From: Syntrophomonadaceae bacterium
GTDB taxonomy: Bacteria; Bacillota; Syntrophomonadia; Syntrophomonadales; Syntrophomonadaceae
Direction of reading: 5' to 3'
Length of the DNA stretch: 19,314 nucleotides
Assembly (NCBI GenBank): GCA_012840625.1
Contig: DUSB01000147.1
Coordinates: forward strand, 1 to 19,314
Shown here: piece after piece, positions 1 through 6,795 of the stretch
Layout of the letters: each line of letters begins with the position of its first letter
How positions within the stretch are numbered: the first letter of the stretch is position 1
Translations under genes and position numbers: made by a program
The notes under the pieces: model-generated
Databases searched by the model: none
Told to the model about the DNA's origin: nothing
What the model saw: the letters and a program-made list of their open reading frames with translations, nothing else

Positions 1-318
1 GGTGTATATCCCCTGGGAATAACCAATATCGCTTTTGCCCGTATTTCCCGCCAGAAAAACACTCGCTTAATCTTTCCGCAGGACGGACTTTTTTGTATGC
101 CCCAGGTTATGGTATGGAGTAAAAAAGCCGATGAGCGACTGTTAGAAATGGGAGATTTTCTGATGTCCCGACAAGTGCAAGAATACCTGGCTTTACAGGC
201 CTTTGTTCCCGCTGCGCCCGAATCATCCATCCCTGAGCTCTTAGCGAATAACAAGGTTACATTGCGCTGGGAAGGCTGGGAGCAATATCTAAACGTTATC
301 AGAGGATCGAAAGTATGA
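1..318 (+). CDS. ABC transporter solute-binding protein, C-terminal part (5' truncated)
   Basis: The reading frame is open from base 1 to a TGA at 316-318, so only the last 105 residues are in the window. The fragment contains a hydrophobic strand, then a FPQDGLF segment, a stretch resembling 'dFLMSxQVQEYLA', and a WEGWEQY end. This pattern resembles the C-terminal lobe of periplasmic-type iron(III)/spermidine solute-binding proteins, where a 'P-E/Q-DG' strand and a helix ending in 'S-x-x-x-Q' are usual. If so, the protein would be lipid-anchored outside the membrane and deliver a ligand to an ABC permease upstream of the window. An internal ATG at 97 is not needed as a start because the frame continues upstream. 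The family call rests on a short fragment and the ligand cannot be judged. Confidence 0.55.
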   Translation, partial: GVYPLGITNIAFARISRQKNTRLIFPQDGLFCMPQVMVWSKKADERLLEMGDFLMSRQVQEYLALQAFVPAAPESSIPELLANNKVTLRWEGWEQYLNVIRGSKV

Positions 319-380
319 ATATAAAAGGATTGCTTTATTAAACTGAAGTATTTTTTATCTTTATAAAGTGAGGAATGCAA

Positions 381-977
381 ATGACAAATCCATTCTCAGA
401 TCTAATGCCTGTTTATCCCTTAATTGCACAACAAATACTGGATGACTATCAAATTACCGCTGGCAAATGTCTTGATATCGGCACTGGTCATGGATTTTTA
501 GGTATTGAACTGGCTAAAATCACCGAGCTGGAAATGTATTTTGTAGACCTGGATCCTGAGGCTTTAGAGATAAGCAAAAAAAATACCGCTATGAACAAAT
601 TGCAAAATCCGCTTCATTTTGTGCAAGCAGATGTATGTGCCCTTCCTTTCAAGGATGATTTTGCTGATCTGGTGATCAGCCGCGGTTCACTCTGGTTTTG
701 GAAAGATCAGGTTAAAGGCCTGCAAGAAATACACCGGGTCTTGAAGCCAGGCGGTGTTGCTTTTGTTGGAGGTGGTTTAGGTAGATATACACCAGCTACC
801 ATGCGTAAACGCCTTCAAGGTAAAAAACGTAAAATACTGGAAGCTAAGGGGGAAAAAGGCTTTATAAAAGGAGCTGAACTAGAAGAAGTAATGAAAAAAA
901 CTGGTATTAGCAATTATCGCCTTGTAGCAGATGTTGAAGGCCAACCAGGTCACTGGGTAGAGATGAAAAAAATTTAG
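381..977 (+). CDS. class I SAM-dependent methyltransferase
   Basis: This is a 198-residue Rossmann-fold methyltransferase of the Methyltransf_11/25 type. Motif I, the SAM-binding glycine loop, is LDIGTGHGFLG (about 31-41). The acidic end of strand 2 is VDLDP (55-59), motif IV is DLVISRGSLWFW (97-108), and the strand-5 region is RVLKPGGVAFVGGG (119-132). It probably transfers a methyl group from SAM to a small molecule or cofactor, but the substrate cannot be inferred. I chose the ATG at 381 over the one at 375: the only Shine-Dalgarno-like sequence, GTGAGG (368-373), is 7 nt from 381 and only 1 nt from 375. The gene starts 62 nt after the solute-binding protein gene on the same strand and may be cotranscribed with it. 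The C-terminal third is basic and lysine-rich. Confidence 0.85.
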   Translation: MTNPFSDLMPVYPLIAQQILDDYQITAGKCLDIGTGHGFLGIELAKITELEMYFVDLDPEALEISKKNTAMNKLQNPLHFVQADVCALPFKDDFADLVISRGSLWFWKDQVKGLQEIHRVLKPGGVAFVGGGLGRYTPATMRKRLQGKKRKILEAKGEKGFIKGAELEEVMKKTGISNYRLVADVEGQPGHWVEMKKI

Positions 978-1166
978 TTGTTAACAGCTTATTAAGCTTC
1001 TATTCTGGCTGCAAGTACAGTAAGTGGCGCCAAGGGCATTGGTTTCATCGCATATACAGGATGCTGACAGGTACTGATTATCGCTATCCGGTTTTCTGCT
1101 GAACGCTATTTTGTCCCATCACTATTAAAACCGACAAACAAACTGCGTATATCGAATATATATGAT

Positions 1167-1199
1167 AGGAAAGTTAGGCGCCTAACACCTAACTTTCCT
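1167..1199. terminator. 12-bp perfect inverted repeat between convergent genes
   Basis: Arms AGGAAAGTTAGG (1167-1178) and CCTAACTTTCCT (1188-1199) are perfectly complementary across a 9-nt loop. The site lies between the convergent methyltransferase and flavodiiron genes, where a bidirectional terminator would be expected. Neither strand has a run of T after the stem, so intrinsic termination would be weak. A 14-bp palindrome, GTTAGGCGCCTAAC (1173-1186), is nested in the first arm and loop, so a protein-binding site is an alternative. The rest of the 978-1247 gap shows no recognisable gene. Confidence 0.4.
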
Positions 1200-1247
1200 G
1201 ACAACACCAAAACCCGCGCGTTTCGTCCATCTGTTTCCTGGATGCTC

Positions 1248-2801
1248 TTATTTTCTTTCCTTATTATCATAATAATGTATCCAACCTGGTCCCCGGGCCA
1301 GATCCGGGTTCACGGTCGAGCCTTCTGGAAGTGAGTACCTCAATGCCCCTGATGGACAACCATCAACCGTTTTAATAATCGCAACAGGATCGTCACCGTC
1401 AATATTTACCCAGGGACGCGCCGAAGGATTAAATACGGTAGGCAAAGTAGAAAAACAATTGGTGTCATGGGTGCATTGTTCAGGATTCCAGTAGACCATA
1501 ATATCGGAATTTTGATAAATTCTTTTATAATTTTCAGCCTTAAAATCATGGCTATTATTAGGATTTACCGCTGCTTGAAATTTGAGATTCCCCTCCAGTA
1601 AATCATCTTCCCCCAGCACAGCCCGGGCAAAACGTTTACCAAAATCAACCGCCTGTTCCAAATCCGATACTGTCGGTTTCATGCGCACCCGCAGACCGGG
1701 CATTATTTTCATCCGCAGCGTCCTCAGTCGGGACTCGATAATGGGTACCGCTTCACCACTCCAACCATAAGCTCCAAAAGCAGCTGCCACTTTACCACCA
1801 TGTATCAATGGAGATAGACGGGTAAGCAAATCCCATACCTGGGGTGGGGCATCTTTATTAATAGTTGGTGTACCAATTAGCAAACCAGAGGCAGTTTGAA
1901 TCTCTCGGGCCAGTGTATTCATATCAGCATTTAATAAATCATAAACCTTTACATTTAAAGCACCTGTTGTAGTCAGACCCTGTTCAATACTACGCGCCAG
2001 GTGTTCAGTATAACCATGGGCACTAATCCAGGCCAGTATTACTGTTGGTCGGGTATCGGCAACAGTGGTTTCAGCACTCCATTTCCGGTAAAGGTTTATA
2101 TAATAGTCTGGATTTTGCCTCCATACCGGGCCATGCCCGGGACAGATAATATCTATATCATATTTTTCCAGCCGATTAAGCGCATTACGCATAGGGGCTT
2201 TAAAAGGCCCCAGTATATGTTCAAAATAATCCCTTAGTTCTGCCGTTAAATCCTTATCAATAAGGTCATTAAATAAGCGTTGATCAGGGTAATGGCTGCC
2301 AAAAGAATCACAAGAAAACAGCACTTTGTCTTCTTTAACATACGTATACATAGTATCAGGCCAATGCAGCGACAAAGCATTAATAAAATGCAGGGTTTTA
2401 CCCCCCAGGTCAATTTCGCTACGGTTGCTTATCATTTGATAAGCGAAATCACGGTTACAGACCTCGCGCAGAAATTCCACCGCATTGGCATGACCTACTA
2501 TGATTAACCCTGGTATAAGATCAAGTAATTTGGCAATGGAACCTGCATGATCGGGTTCGGTATGGTTAACTATCAGATAATCTATCTCCTCCAGATTAAC
2601 TACTTGTGCAAGTTGAGCCAGATACTCTTCAAAAAATTCCTCTTTTACACTGTCAATCAGAGCTATTTTTTCCTCGCCCCGAACTAGATAGGAATTATAA
2701 CTGGTACCATATTCAGTCTTCATAATAATGTCAAAGACCTCAAGCTCAGGGTCCATTACCCCAACCCAGAAAATATCATCCTTGATTTGTATCACTGACA
2801 T
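1248..2801 (-). CDS. fprA: A-type flavodiiron protein with C-terminal iron-sulfur domain
   Basis: This is a 517-residue cytoplasmic flavodiiron protein, a family that reduces O2 to water and/or NO to N2O in anaerobes. The metallo-beta-lactamase-like domain (about 1-245) keeps the diiron ligands: H80-x-E82-x-D84-H85, H146, D165 and H223 (PGHGP). The flavodoxin domain (about 252-400) has the FMN loops SAHGYTEHLA (260-269), TPTINKDAPP (311-320) and AFGAYGWSGEA (341-351). After a linker, residues about 428-492 form an extra domain with C443, H445, C449 and C482 in a CTHDTNC...GCPSGAL pattern. This resembles the Fer4_19 mono-cluster family and is absent from standard FprA proteins of about 400 residues. 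It may act as a built-in electron donor in place of rubredoxin. The start has a strong AAGGAGGG site. It is a single gene behind the tyrS terminator. O2 versus NO preference cannot be read from sequence. Confidence 0.93.
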   Translation of the reverse strand: MSVIQIKDDIFWVGVMDPELEVFDIIMKTEYGTSYNSYLVRGEEKIALIDSVKEEFFEEYLAQLAQVVNLEEIDYLIVNHTEPDHAGSIAKLLDLIPGLIIVGHANAVEFLREVCNRDFAYQMISNRSEIDLGGKTLHFINALSLHWPDTMYTYVKEDKVLFSCDSFGSHYPDQRLFNDLIDKDLTAELRDYFEHILGPFKAPMRNALNRLEKYDIDIICPGHGPVWRQNPDYYINLYRKWSAETTVADTRPTVILAWISAHGYTEHLARSIEQGLTTTGALNVKVYDLLNADMNTLAREIQTASGLLIGTPTINKDAPPQVWDLLTRLSPLIHGGKVAAAFGAYGWSGEAVPIIESRLRTLRMKIMPGLRVRMKPTVSDLEQAVDFGKRFARAVLGEDDLLEGNLKFQAAVNPNNSHDFKAENYKRIYQNSDIMVYWNPEQCTHDTNCFSTLPTVFNPSARPWVNIDGDDPVAIIKTVDGCPSGALRYSLPEGSTVNPDLARGPGWIHYYDNKERK

Positions 2802-2885
2802 TTATTGCCCTCCTTTTTTTACGTAGTTATACGGAAATTCTTAATATAGTTTCTTTTATCGTTTCAGGTATGGAGCTTTGTTGTT

Positions 2886-2909
2886 TTAGCTCCCCCGGGC
2901 TGCACGCAT
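2886..2909 (-). other. possible 7-codon leader ORF upstream of the flavodiiron gene
   Basis: On the minus strand an AAAGGAG site sits 5 nt before an ATG that opens MRAARGS and then TAA. The stop codon lies in the 5' arm of a 6-bp hairpin (GGAGCT/AGCTCC, arms 2888-2893 and 2872-2877). The ORF ends 84 nt before the flavodiiron start. It could be a leader peptide or a chance combination. No convincing sigma-A promoter was found that would place it in the mRNA. Confidence 0.2.
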
Positions 2910-3003
2910 TGTAACTCCTTTGCTCAACTGTTATCGATTTATCCTTAATAATGCAGGCCATAGGGATGAAATGGCCCGGACTTTTAAACAGATCAGGATA
3001 TTT

Positions 3004-3029
3004 AAAGCCGGGTATCAATCCCCGGCTTT
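3004..3029 (-). terminator. tyrS intrinsic terminator
   Basis: A perfect 9-bp stem AAAGCCGGG/CCCGGCTTT (3004-3012 and 3021-3029) with an 8-nt loop begins 6 nt after the tyrS stop codon. On the minus strand the GC-rich stem ends in CTTT and is followed by AAATAT, so the U-tract is short. Position and stem strength support termination of tyrS. On the plus strand the same stem is followed by a T-rich stretch, but no plus-strand gene ends there. Confidence 0.65.
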
Positions 3030-3035
3030 TCAGAT

Positions 3036-4247
3036 TTATTTTATTTTTAAAAACTTCCGTTTCCCCACCTGCAGCACCATACCAGCAGTCAGGGTAAGGT
3101 CTTCTTGCTCCACCTTTTCTCCATTCACTTTCACTGCACCCTGTTTTATCATGCGCCGTCCATCACTGCTGGAGCTTACCATTCCCCGTTCATGAAGGAA
3201 TTTGGGCAGCCACACATCAGGTTCGGTCACAGCAAACTCAGGCATGTCATCTGGCAGCTGGTTTTGGGAAAAGACCTTTAAAAATTTATCCCTGGCTGCC
3301 AGCGCCTGTTGTTCATCATGATACATGGTGATAATTTCCACAGCCAGTTTCATTTTGGCATCACGCGGATTGAGGTTGCCCGCTGCCATTTCTTTTTCCA
3401 TCCGCTTTATTTCTTCCATGGGGACGCGGGTGAGAAGTTCAAAATAACGACAGATCAACTCATCTGGAATAGACATCGTTTTACCAAACATTTCATAGGG
3501 TTCTTCATTAATACCGATATAATTGCCCAGACTCTTGCTCATCTTTTGAACCCCGTCTGTGCCTTCCAGAATAGGCATGGTTAAAGCGATCTGTGGTTCC
3601 AGCCCATATTCTCGCATTAACTGCCTACCTACTAGCAGATTAAACTTCTGGTCGGTGCCTCCCATCTCTACATCCGCTTTTAGCTGCACCGAATCATAGG
3701 CCTGCATGAGCGGGTAGATAAATTCATGTATACCAATTGGAATACCTTCTTTATAGCGCCTGGCAAAATCATCCCGTTCCATCATGCGCGCAACTGTATA
3801 TTTGGCACCCAGTTCCAGTACATCAGCTAGGTTCAGTTTTATCAGCCATTCACTGTTAAAGTGAATAACTGTTTTTTCATAATCCAGCACCTTATAAATC
3901 TGCTCTTGATAGGTACGGGCATTTTCCATGACCTGCTCTTCGGTCAACTGTTTTCGGGTTTCGGATCTTCCACTGGGATCACCTATGCGGCCTGTAAAAT
4001 CGCCAATAATTAAGTGAACTTCATGGCCTAAATCCTGAAATTGCCTGAGCTTGTTCAGCACCACAGTGTGACCTAGATGAATGTCAGGAGCAGTAGGGTC
4101 TAAACCCAGTTTAATTTTGAGTGGCCGGTTTTCTTTAATGGAAGCTTCGATTTTTTGCATAAGCTCTTCCCGCGGTATAATTTCATCTACACCACGTTCC
4201 AGAATCTGCATTTGCTTATGTACCTGATTGGTTACTTGATTGTCCAA
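3036..4247 (-). CDS. tyrS: tyrosyl-tRNA synthetase
   Basis: This is a 403-residue cytoplasmic class I aminoacyl-tRNA synthetase that charges tRNA-Tyr. The catalytic Rossmann domain shows the HIGH-type signature HLGH (57-60) within GLDPTAPDIHLGHT, and KMSKS (235-239) followed by LGNYIG. The exact KMSKS form points to the TyrZ-like bacterial subgroup rather than the KFGKT type. An S4 RNA-binding domain fills about 343-401 (GMVSSSSDGRRMIKQGAVKV). I chose a TTG start at 4247: an AAGGAGGG site lies 7 nt upstream of it and the product then begins with the family's usual helix. A start at 4304 would add a hydrophobic 19-residue stretch and would lie upstream of the predicted transcription start. No T-box leader fits in the 208-bp divergent gap shared with the PBP gene. 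Confidence 0.95.
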   Translation of the reverse strand: MDNQVTNQVHKQMQILERGVDEIIPREELMQKIEASIKENRPLKIKLGLDPTAPDIHLGHTVVLNKLRQFQDLGHEVHLIIGDFTGRIGDPSGRSETRKQLTEEQVMENARTYQEQIYKVLDYEKTVIHFNSEWLIKLNLADVLELGAKYTVARMMERDDFARRYKEGIPIGIHEFIYPLMQAYDSVQLKADVEMGGTDQKFNLLVGRQLMREYGLEPQIALTMPILEGTDGVQKMSKSLGNYIGINEEPYEMFGKTMSIPDELICRYFELLTRVPMEEIKRMEKEMAAGNLNPRDAKMKLAVEIITMYHDEQQALAARDKFLKVFSQNQLPDDMPEFAVTEPDVWLPKFLHERGMVSSSSDGRRMIKQGAVKVNGEKVEQEDLTLTAGMVLQVGKRKFLKIK

Positions 4248-4271
4248 AAGTATTCCCTCCTTGACATGAAA

Positions 4272-4301
4272 ATCATAGCATATGAAAAGGTAAATAAGCA
4301 A
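4272..4301 (-). promoter_or_regulatory. sigma-A type promoter for tyrS
   Basis: On the minus strand TTGCTT (4296-4301) and TATGAT (4272-4277) are separated by 18 nt. A start about 7 nt downstream of the -10 box would give a leader of only about 18 nt before the TTG start, just enough for the ribosome binding site. The same TTGCTT -35 form occurs at the promoter near 14077-14105. Confidence 0.6.
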
Positions 4302-4455
4302 CATACCCCTATTTGCATTTAAGAATTAATTCAAGCAGCTAAAAAAGCCATAGAGATGATTTTCGATTTGTGCAATAATAATTTTGAGACCTTTCGGAAA
4401 TACAAAAAATTACTGGCCAGAAAATAGCCAGGACTCAAGGAAAGGAGTTCCTCTC

Positions 4456-6744
4456 ATGACCAAAAATGAGTTGACGCCGGATCAAGATCCTGCCAACTAC
4501 ACTGAACAGCAACCCAGGAATTGGTTGAAAATCACCCTCATTATATTTATTATCGCTATGGTATCTGTACTGGGAATAGTTGCCTACGTAGCAGCTGATC
4601 TTCCAGTATGGGATCCTGCACAGCTTTCAGGAGCAAATGCAACCCTTCTCTATGATGATGAGGGCAATTTAGTAACGCGCTTACATGCAGAAGAAAACCG
4701 TACCAATGTTTCTTACGACCGTATTCCCCCCGCTATTGTTGATGCTTTTATCGCTACCGAAGATAAAGACTTCTATGAACACCATGGAATTAATATTAAA
4801 GGCATTGCCCGGGCTATCGTACATAACATAAAAACCAGAAATCTTACCAGCCAGGGAGCCAGCACCATCACCCAGCAACTGGCCCGTCATTCTTTTCTAA
4901 CCCTGGACAAAAAATGGGAAAGAAAGATAAAGGAAATCCTGCTGGCTTTTAAAATCGAATCCGAATATTCAAAAGAAGAAATATTAAACATGTACCTGAA
5001 TAAGATTTATTTTGGCTCTGGAGCCTATGGCGTTCAGGCTGCTGCTAATACATATTTTGGCAAAGATGTATCTGAATTAACATTAGGTGAATCCGCTATG
5101 CTAGCCGGCCTAGCCCAGAGTCCAGAAGGCTATAATCCTTTCCAAAACTATGATGCAGCCAAACACCGACAGTACGTTGTATTAAACAACATGGTCAATT
5201 GCGGCATGATTTCCCAGCAAGAATGTGAGGAAGCCTATAACCAGGAAATATCTCTGGTTAAAGGAAGCACTGGCCATGGAAAATATGGATATTTTGTTGA
5301 TGCAGTAATCGATGAAGCTCTATCCATTCTCCCCGAAGTAAAAGGTTATGAAAATACCGAGTATGCTGTTTATAGAGCTGGGTTTAAAATCTATACCACC
5401 ATGGATGCTGATTTACAAAGCTATGCAGAAGAATTTTTTAAAAATCCTGCTAATTTCCCCGCGCAGACATATGGCGATGAAGTCATTCAGGCTGCTATAG
5501 TAGTGGTGAATCATCATACCGGTGAAGTAAAAACATTGATAGGTGGCCGTCAATATGAACAGCAACGAGGGTTTAACCGCGCTACACATGCTTTTCGTCA
5601 GCCGGGTTCAACCATTAAGCCTTTAACTGTTTATGCTCCTGCTCTGGAAAATGGGATCATGCCCTATACCGTTTATAATGATGCACCTCTGGCTATTAAG
5701 ACTGAAAGCGGCATTTGGAGACCCGAAAACTATGATGGTCAATACCGAGGACCTATTACTATGCGTACCGCCATCCAATGGTCCAGTAACACCTATGCGG
5801 TTCAATGCCTTGATACCCTGGGAGTTAGAACCGGATATGACTTCGGTAAAGCACTGGGACTGAGTCTGATCGACAGTCCTGGTAAAAACGATTTATCCCT
5901 GGCTCCCCTCTCCCTGGGGGGACTGACAAAGGGAACCAATGCCCTGCAGATGGCCTCGGCATACGGTGCCTTTGGCAACGGTGGTTATTATATTAAACCT
6001 TATTTGATCAAACGGATTGAAGCCTCAGATGGCACTGTACTTTATGAACACCAATCTGTGAATCGAAAAGTTATGCGGCAGGATACAGCTTGGCTGATGA
6101 GTAATCTGCTACAGACCGTGGTTCAAGCAGGAACCGGCAGCAGTGCACAGATTCCAGGTGTTCCTACCTGCGGTAAAACAGGTACCTCAGAAGAATATCG
6201 CGATTCCTGGTTCTGCGGGCTAACCCCGCAATTCTCAGCTGCAGTATGGATGGGCTTTGACAGACACCATACCATGCATAATGTATATGGAGGAGGATTT
6301 CCTGCCCGTATGTTCCGCGCTATTATGCAGGAGGCTCATAAAGATGTTCCCGCAGGAAGCTTCCCTATGCCCGCCAGCATTGTACGTACTTCTATATGTT
6401 CGAAATCCGGTAAAATACCGGGAGAACTTTGTTCCAGCGATGATATCGTTACCGAATACGTACGTAGAGACTGTCTGCCCCAGGGTCGCTGTGATGCCCA
6501 TGAGCTGCTTGTTATCTGTACCGAATCTGGAAAACTGGCCGGGAGCTTCTGTCCACATACAGAAGGACGGGTTTTCACCAAAACTGGAACCGGCAGCGAA
6601 AAAATACCGACAGAAACATGCGATCTGCATACCGAAATGAATATTCCCGATATTCCGGACATTATAATAGATCGTGTAAAAGATATCGTCCCTGAACCAG
6701 GAAAGGATATGAAGCCACGCAAAGATCTAAAATCAGGGAATTAG
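4456..6744 (+). CDS. class A penicillin-binding protein (bifunctional PBP1A-type)
   Basis: This 762-residue peptidoglycan synthase polymerises and cross-links glycan on the outer face of the membrane. A short basic N-terminus is followed by one membrane anchor (about 24-46). The family 51 glycosyltransferase domain has the catalytic ATEDKDFYEH (100-109, E102) and QGASTITQQLARH (133-145). The transpeptidase domain carries SxxK as S385-T-I-K388, SxN as S443-S-N445, and KTGT at 574-577. After about 640 there is a cysteine-bearing tail with two similar units (ICSKSGK...CDAH and ICTESGK...CDLH), then a Pro/Lys-rich end. The start at 4456 has AAAGGAG with 7-8 nt spacing; an in-frame ATG at 4384 has no such site. 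The gene is divergent from tyrS and convergent with mutS2. Confidence 0.95.
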   Translation: MTKNELTPDQDPANYTEQQPRNWLKITLIIFIIAMVSVLGIVAYVAADLPVWDPAQLSGANATLLYDDEGNLVTRLHAEENRTNVSYDRIPPAIVDAFIATEDKDFYEHHGINIKGIARAIVHNIKTRNLTSQGASTITQQLARHSFLTLDKKWERKIKEILLAFKIESEYSKEEILNMYLNKIYFGSGAYGVQAAANTYFGKDVSELTLGESAMLAGLAQSPEGYNPFQNYDAAKHRQYVVLNNMVNCGMISQQECEEAYNQEISLVKGSTGHGKYGYFVDAVIDEALSILPEVKGYENTEYAVYRAGFKIYTTMDADLQSYAEEFFKNPANFPAQTYGDEVIQAAIVVVNHHTGEVKTLIGGRQYEQQRGFNRATHAFRQPGSTIKPLTVYAPALENGIMPYTVYNDAPLAIKTESGIWRPENYDGQYRGPITMRTAIQWSSNTYAVQCLDTLGVRTGYDFGKALGLSLIDSPGKNDLSLAPLSLGGLTKGTNALQMASAYGAFGNGGYYIKPYLIKRIEASDGTVLYEHQSVNRKVMRQDTAWLMSNLLQTVVQAGTGSSAQIPGVPTCGKTGTSEEYRDSWFCGLTPQFSAAVWMGFDRHHTMHNVYGGGFPARMFRAIMQEAHKDVPAGSFPMPASIVRTSICSKSGKIPGELCSSDDIVTEYVRRDCLPQGRCDAHELLVICTESGKLAGSFCPHTEGRVFTKTGTGSEKIPTETCDLHTEMNIPDIPDIIIDRVKDIVPEPGKDMKPRKDLKSGN

Positions 6745-6745
6745 C

Positions 6746-6784
6746 AAAAATAAGAGGGGGACATTTTCTCCCCCTCTTATTTTT
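6746..6784. terminator. strong bidirectional intrinsic terminator
   Basis: A 15-bp perfect stem (arms 6746-6760 and 6770-6784) with a 9-nt loop has a five-GC-pair apex flanked by A and T tracts. In both directions it ends in a run of T (TTATTTTT on plus, TTATTTTT on minus). It begins 1 nt after the PBP stop codon and lies 11 nt beyond the mutS2 stop codon, so it can end both convergent transcripts. Confidence 0.9.
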
Positions 6785-6795
6785 ACAGTAAACGC

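Noticed and set aside
319..380. Possible promoter before the methyltransferase (TTAAAC and TATAAA, 18-nt spacing)
   Set aside because: The -35 match is poor in an AT-rich gap, and cotranscription with the upstream gene explains the arrangement as well.
978..1166. Protein-like stretch (AASTVSGAKGIGF) after the methyltransferase, possible gene remnant
   Set aside because: It is interrupted by a TGA and has no start or ribosome binding site; too short to assign to any family.
2956..2976. 6-bp inverted repeat GGCCAT/ATGGCC in the flavodiiron upstream region
   Set aside because: Short arms with a 9-nt loop are common by chance and no promoter overlap could be shown.
2827..3018. 63-codon minus-strand frame between tyrS and the flavodiiron gene
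   Set aside because: Its TTG start lies in the loop of the tyrS terminator with no properly spaced ribosome binding site, and the product resembles no family I know.
4305..4455. Possible promoter for the PBP gene (AATAAT near 4375)
   Set aside because: No -35 hexamer at a suitable distance could be found, so no promoter is claimed.
6235..6722. Long overlapping frames opposite the PBP C-terminus (127-131 codons)
   Set aside because: They are shadows of the PBP gene, without ribosome binding sites or recognisable domains.
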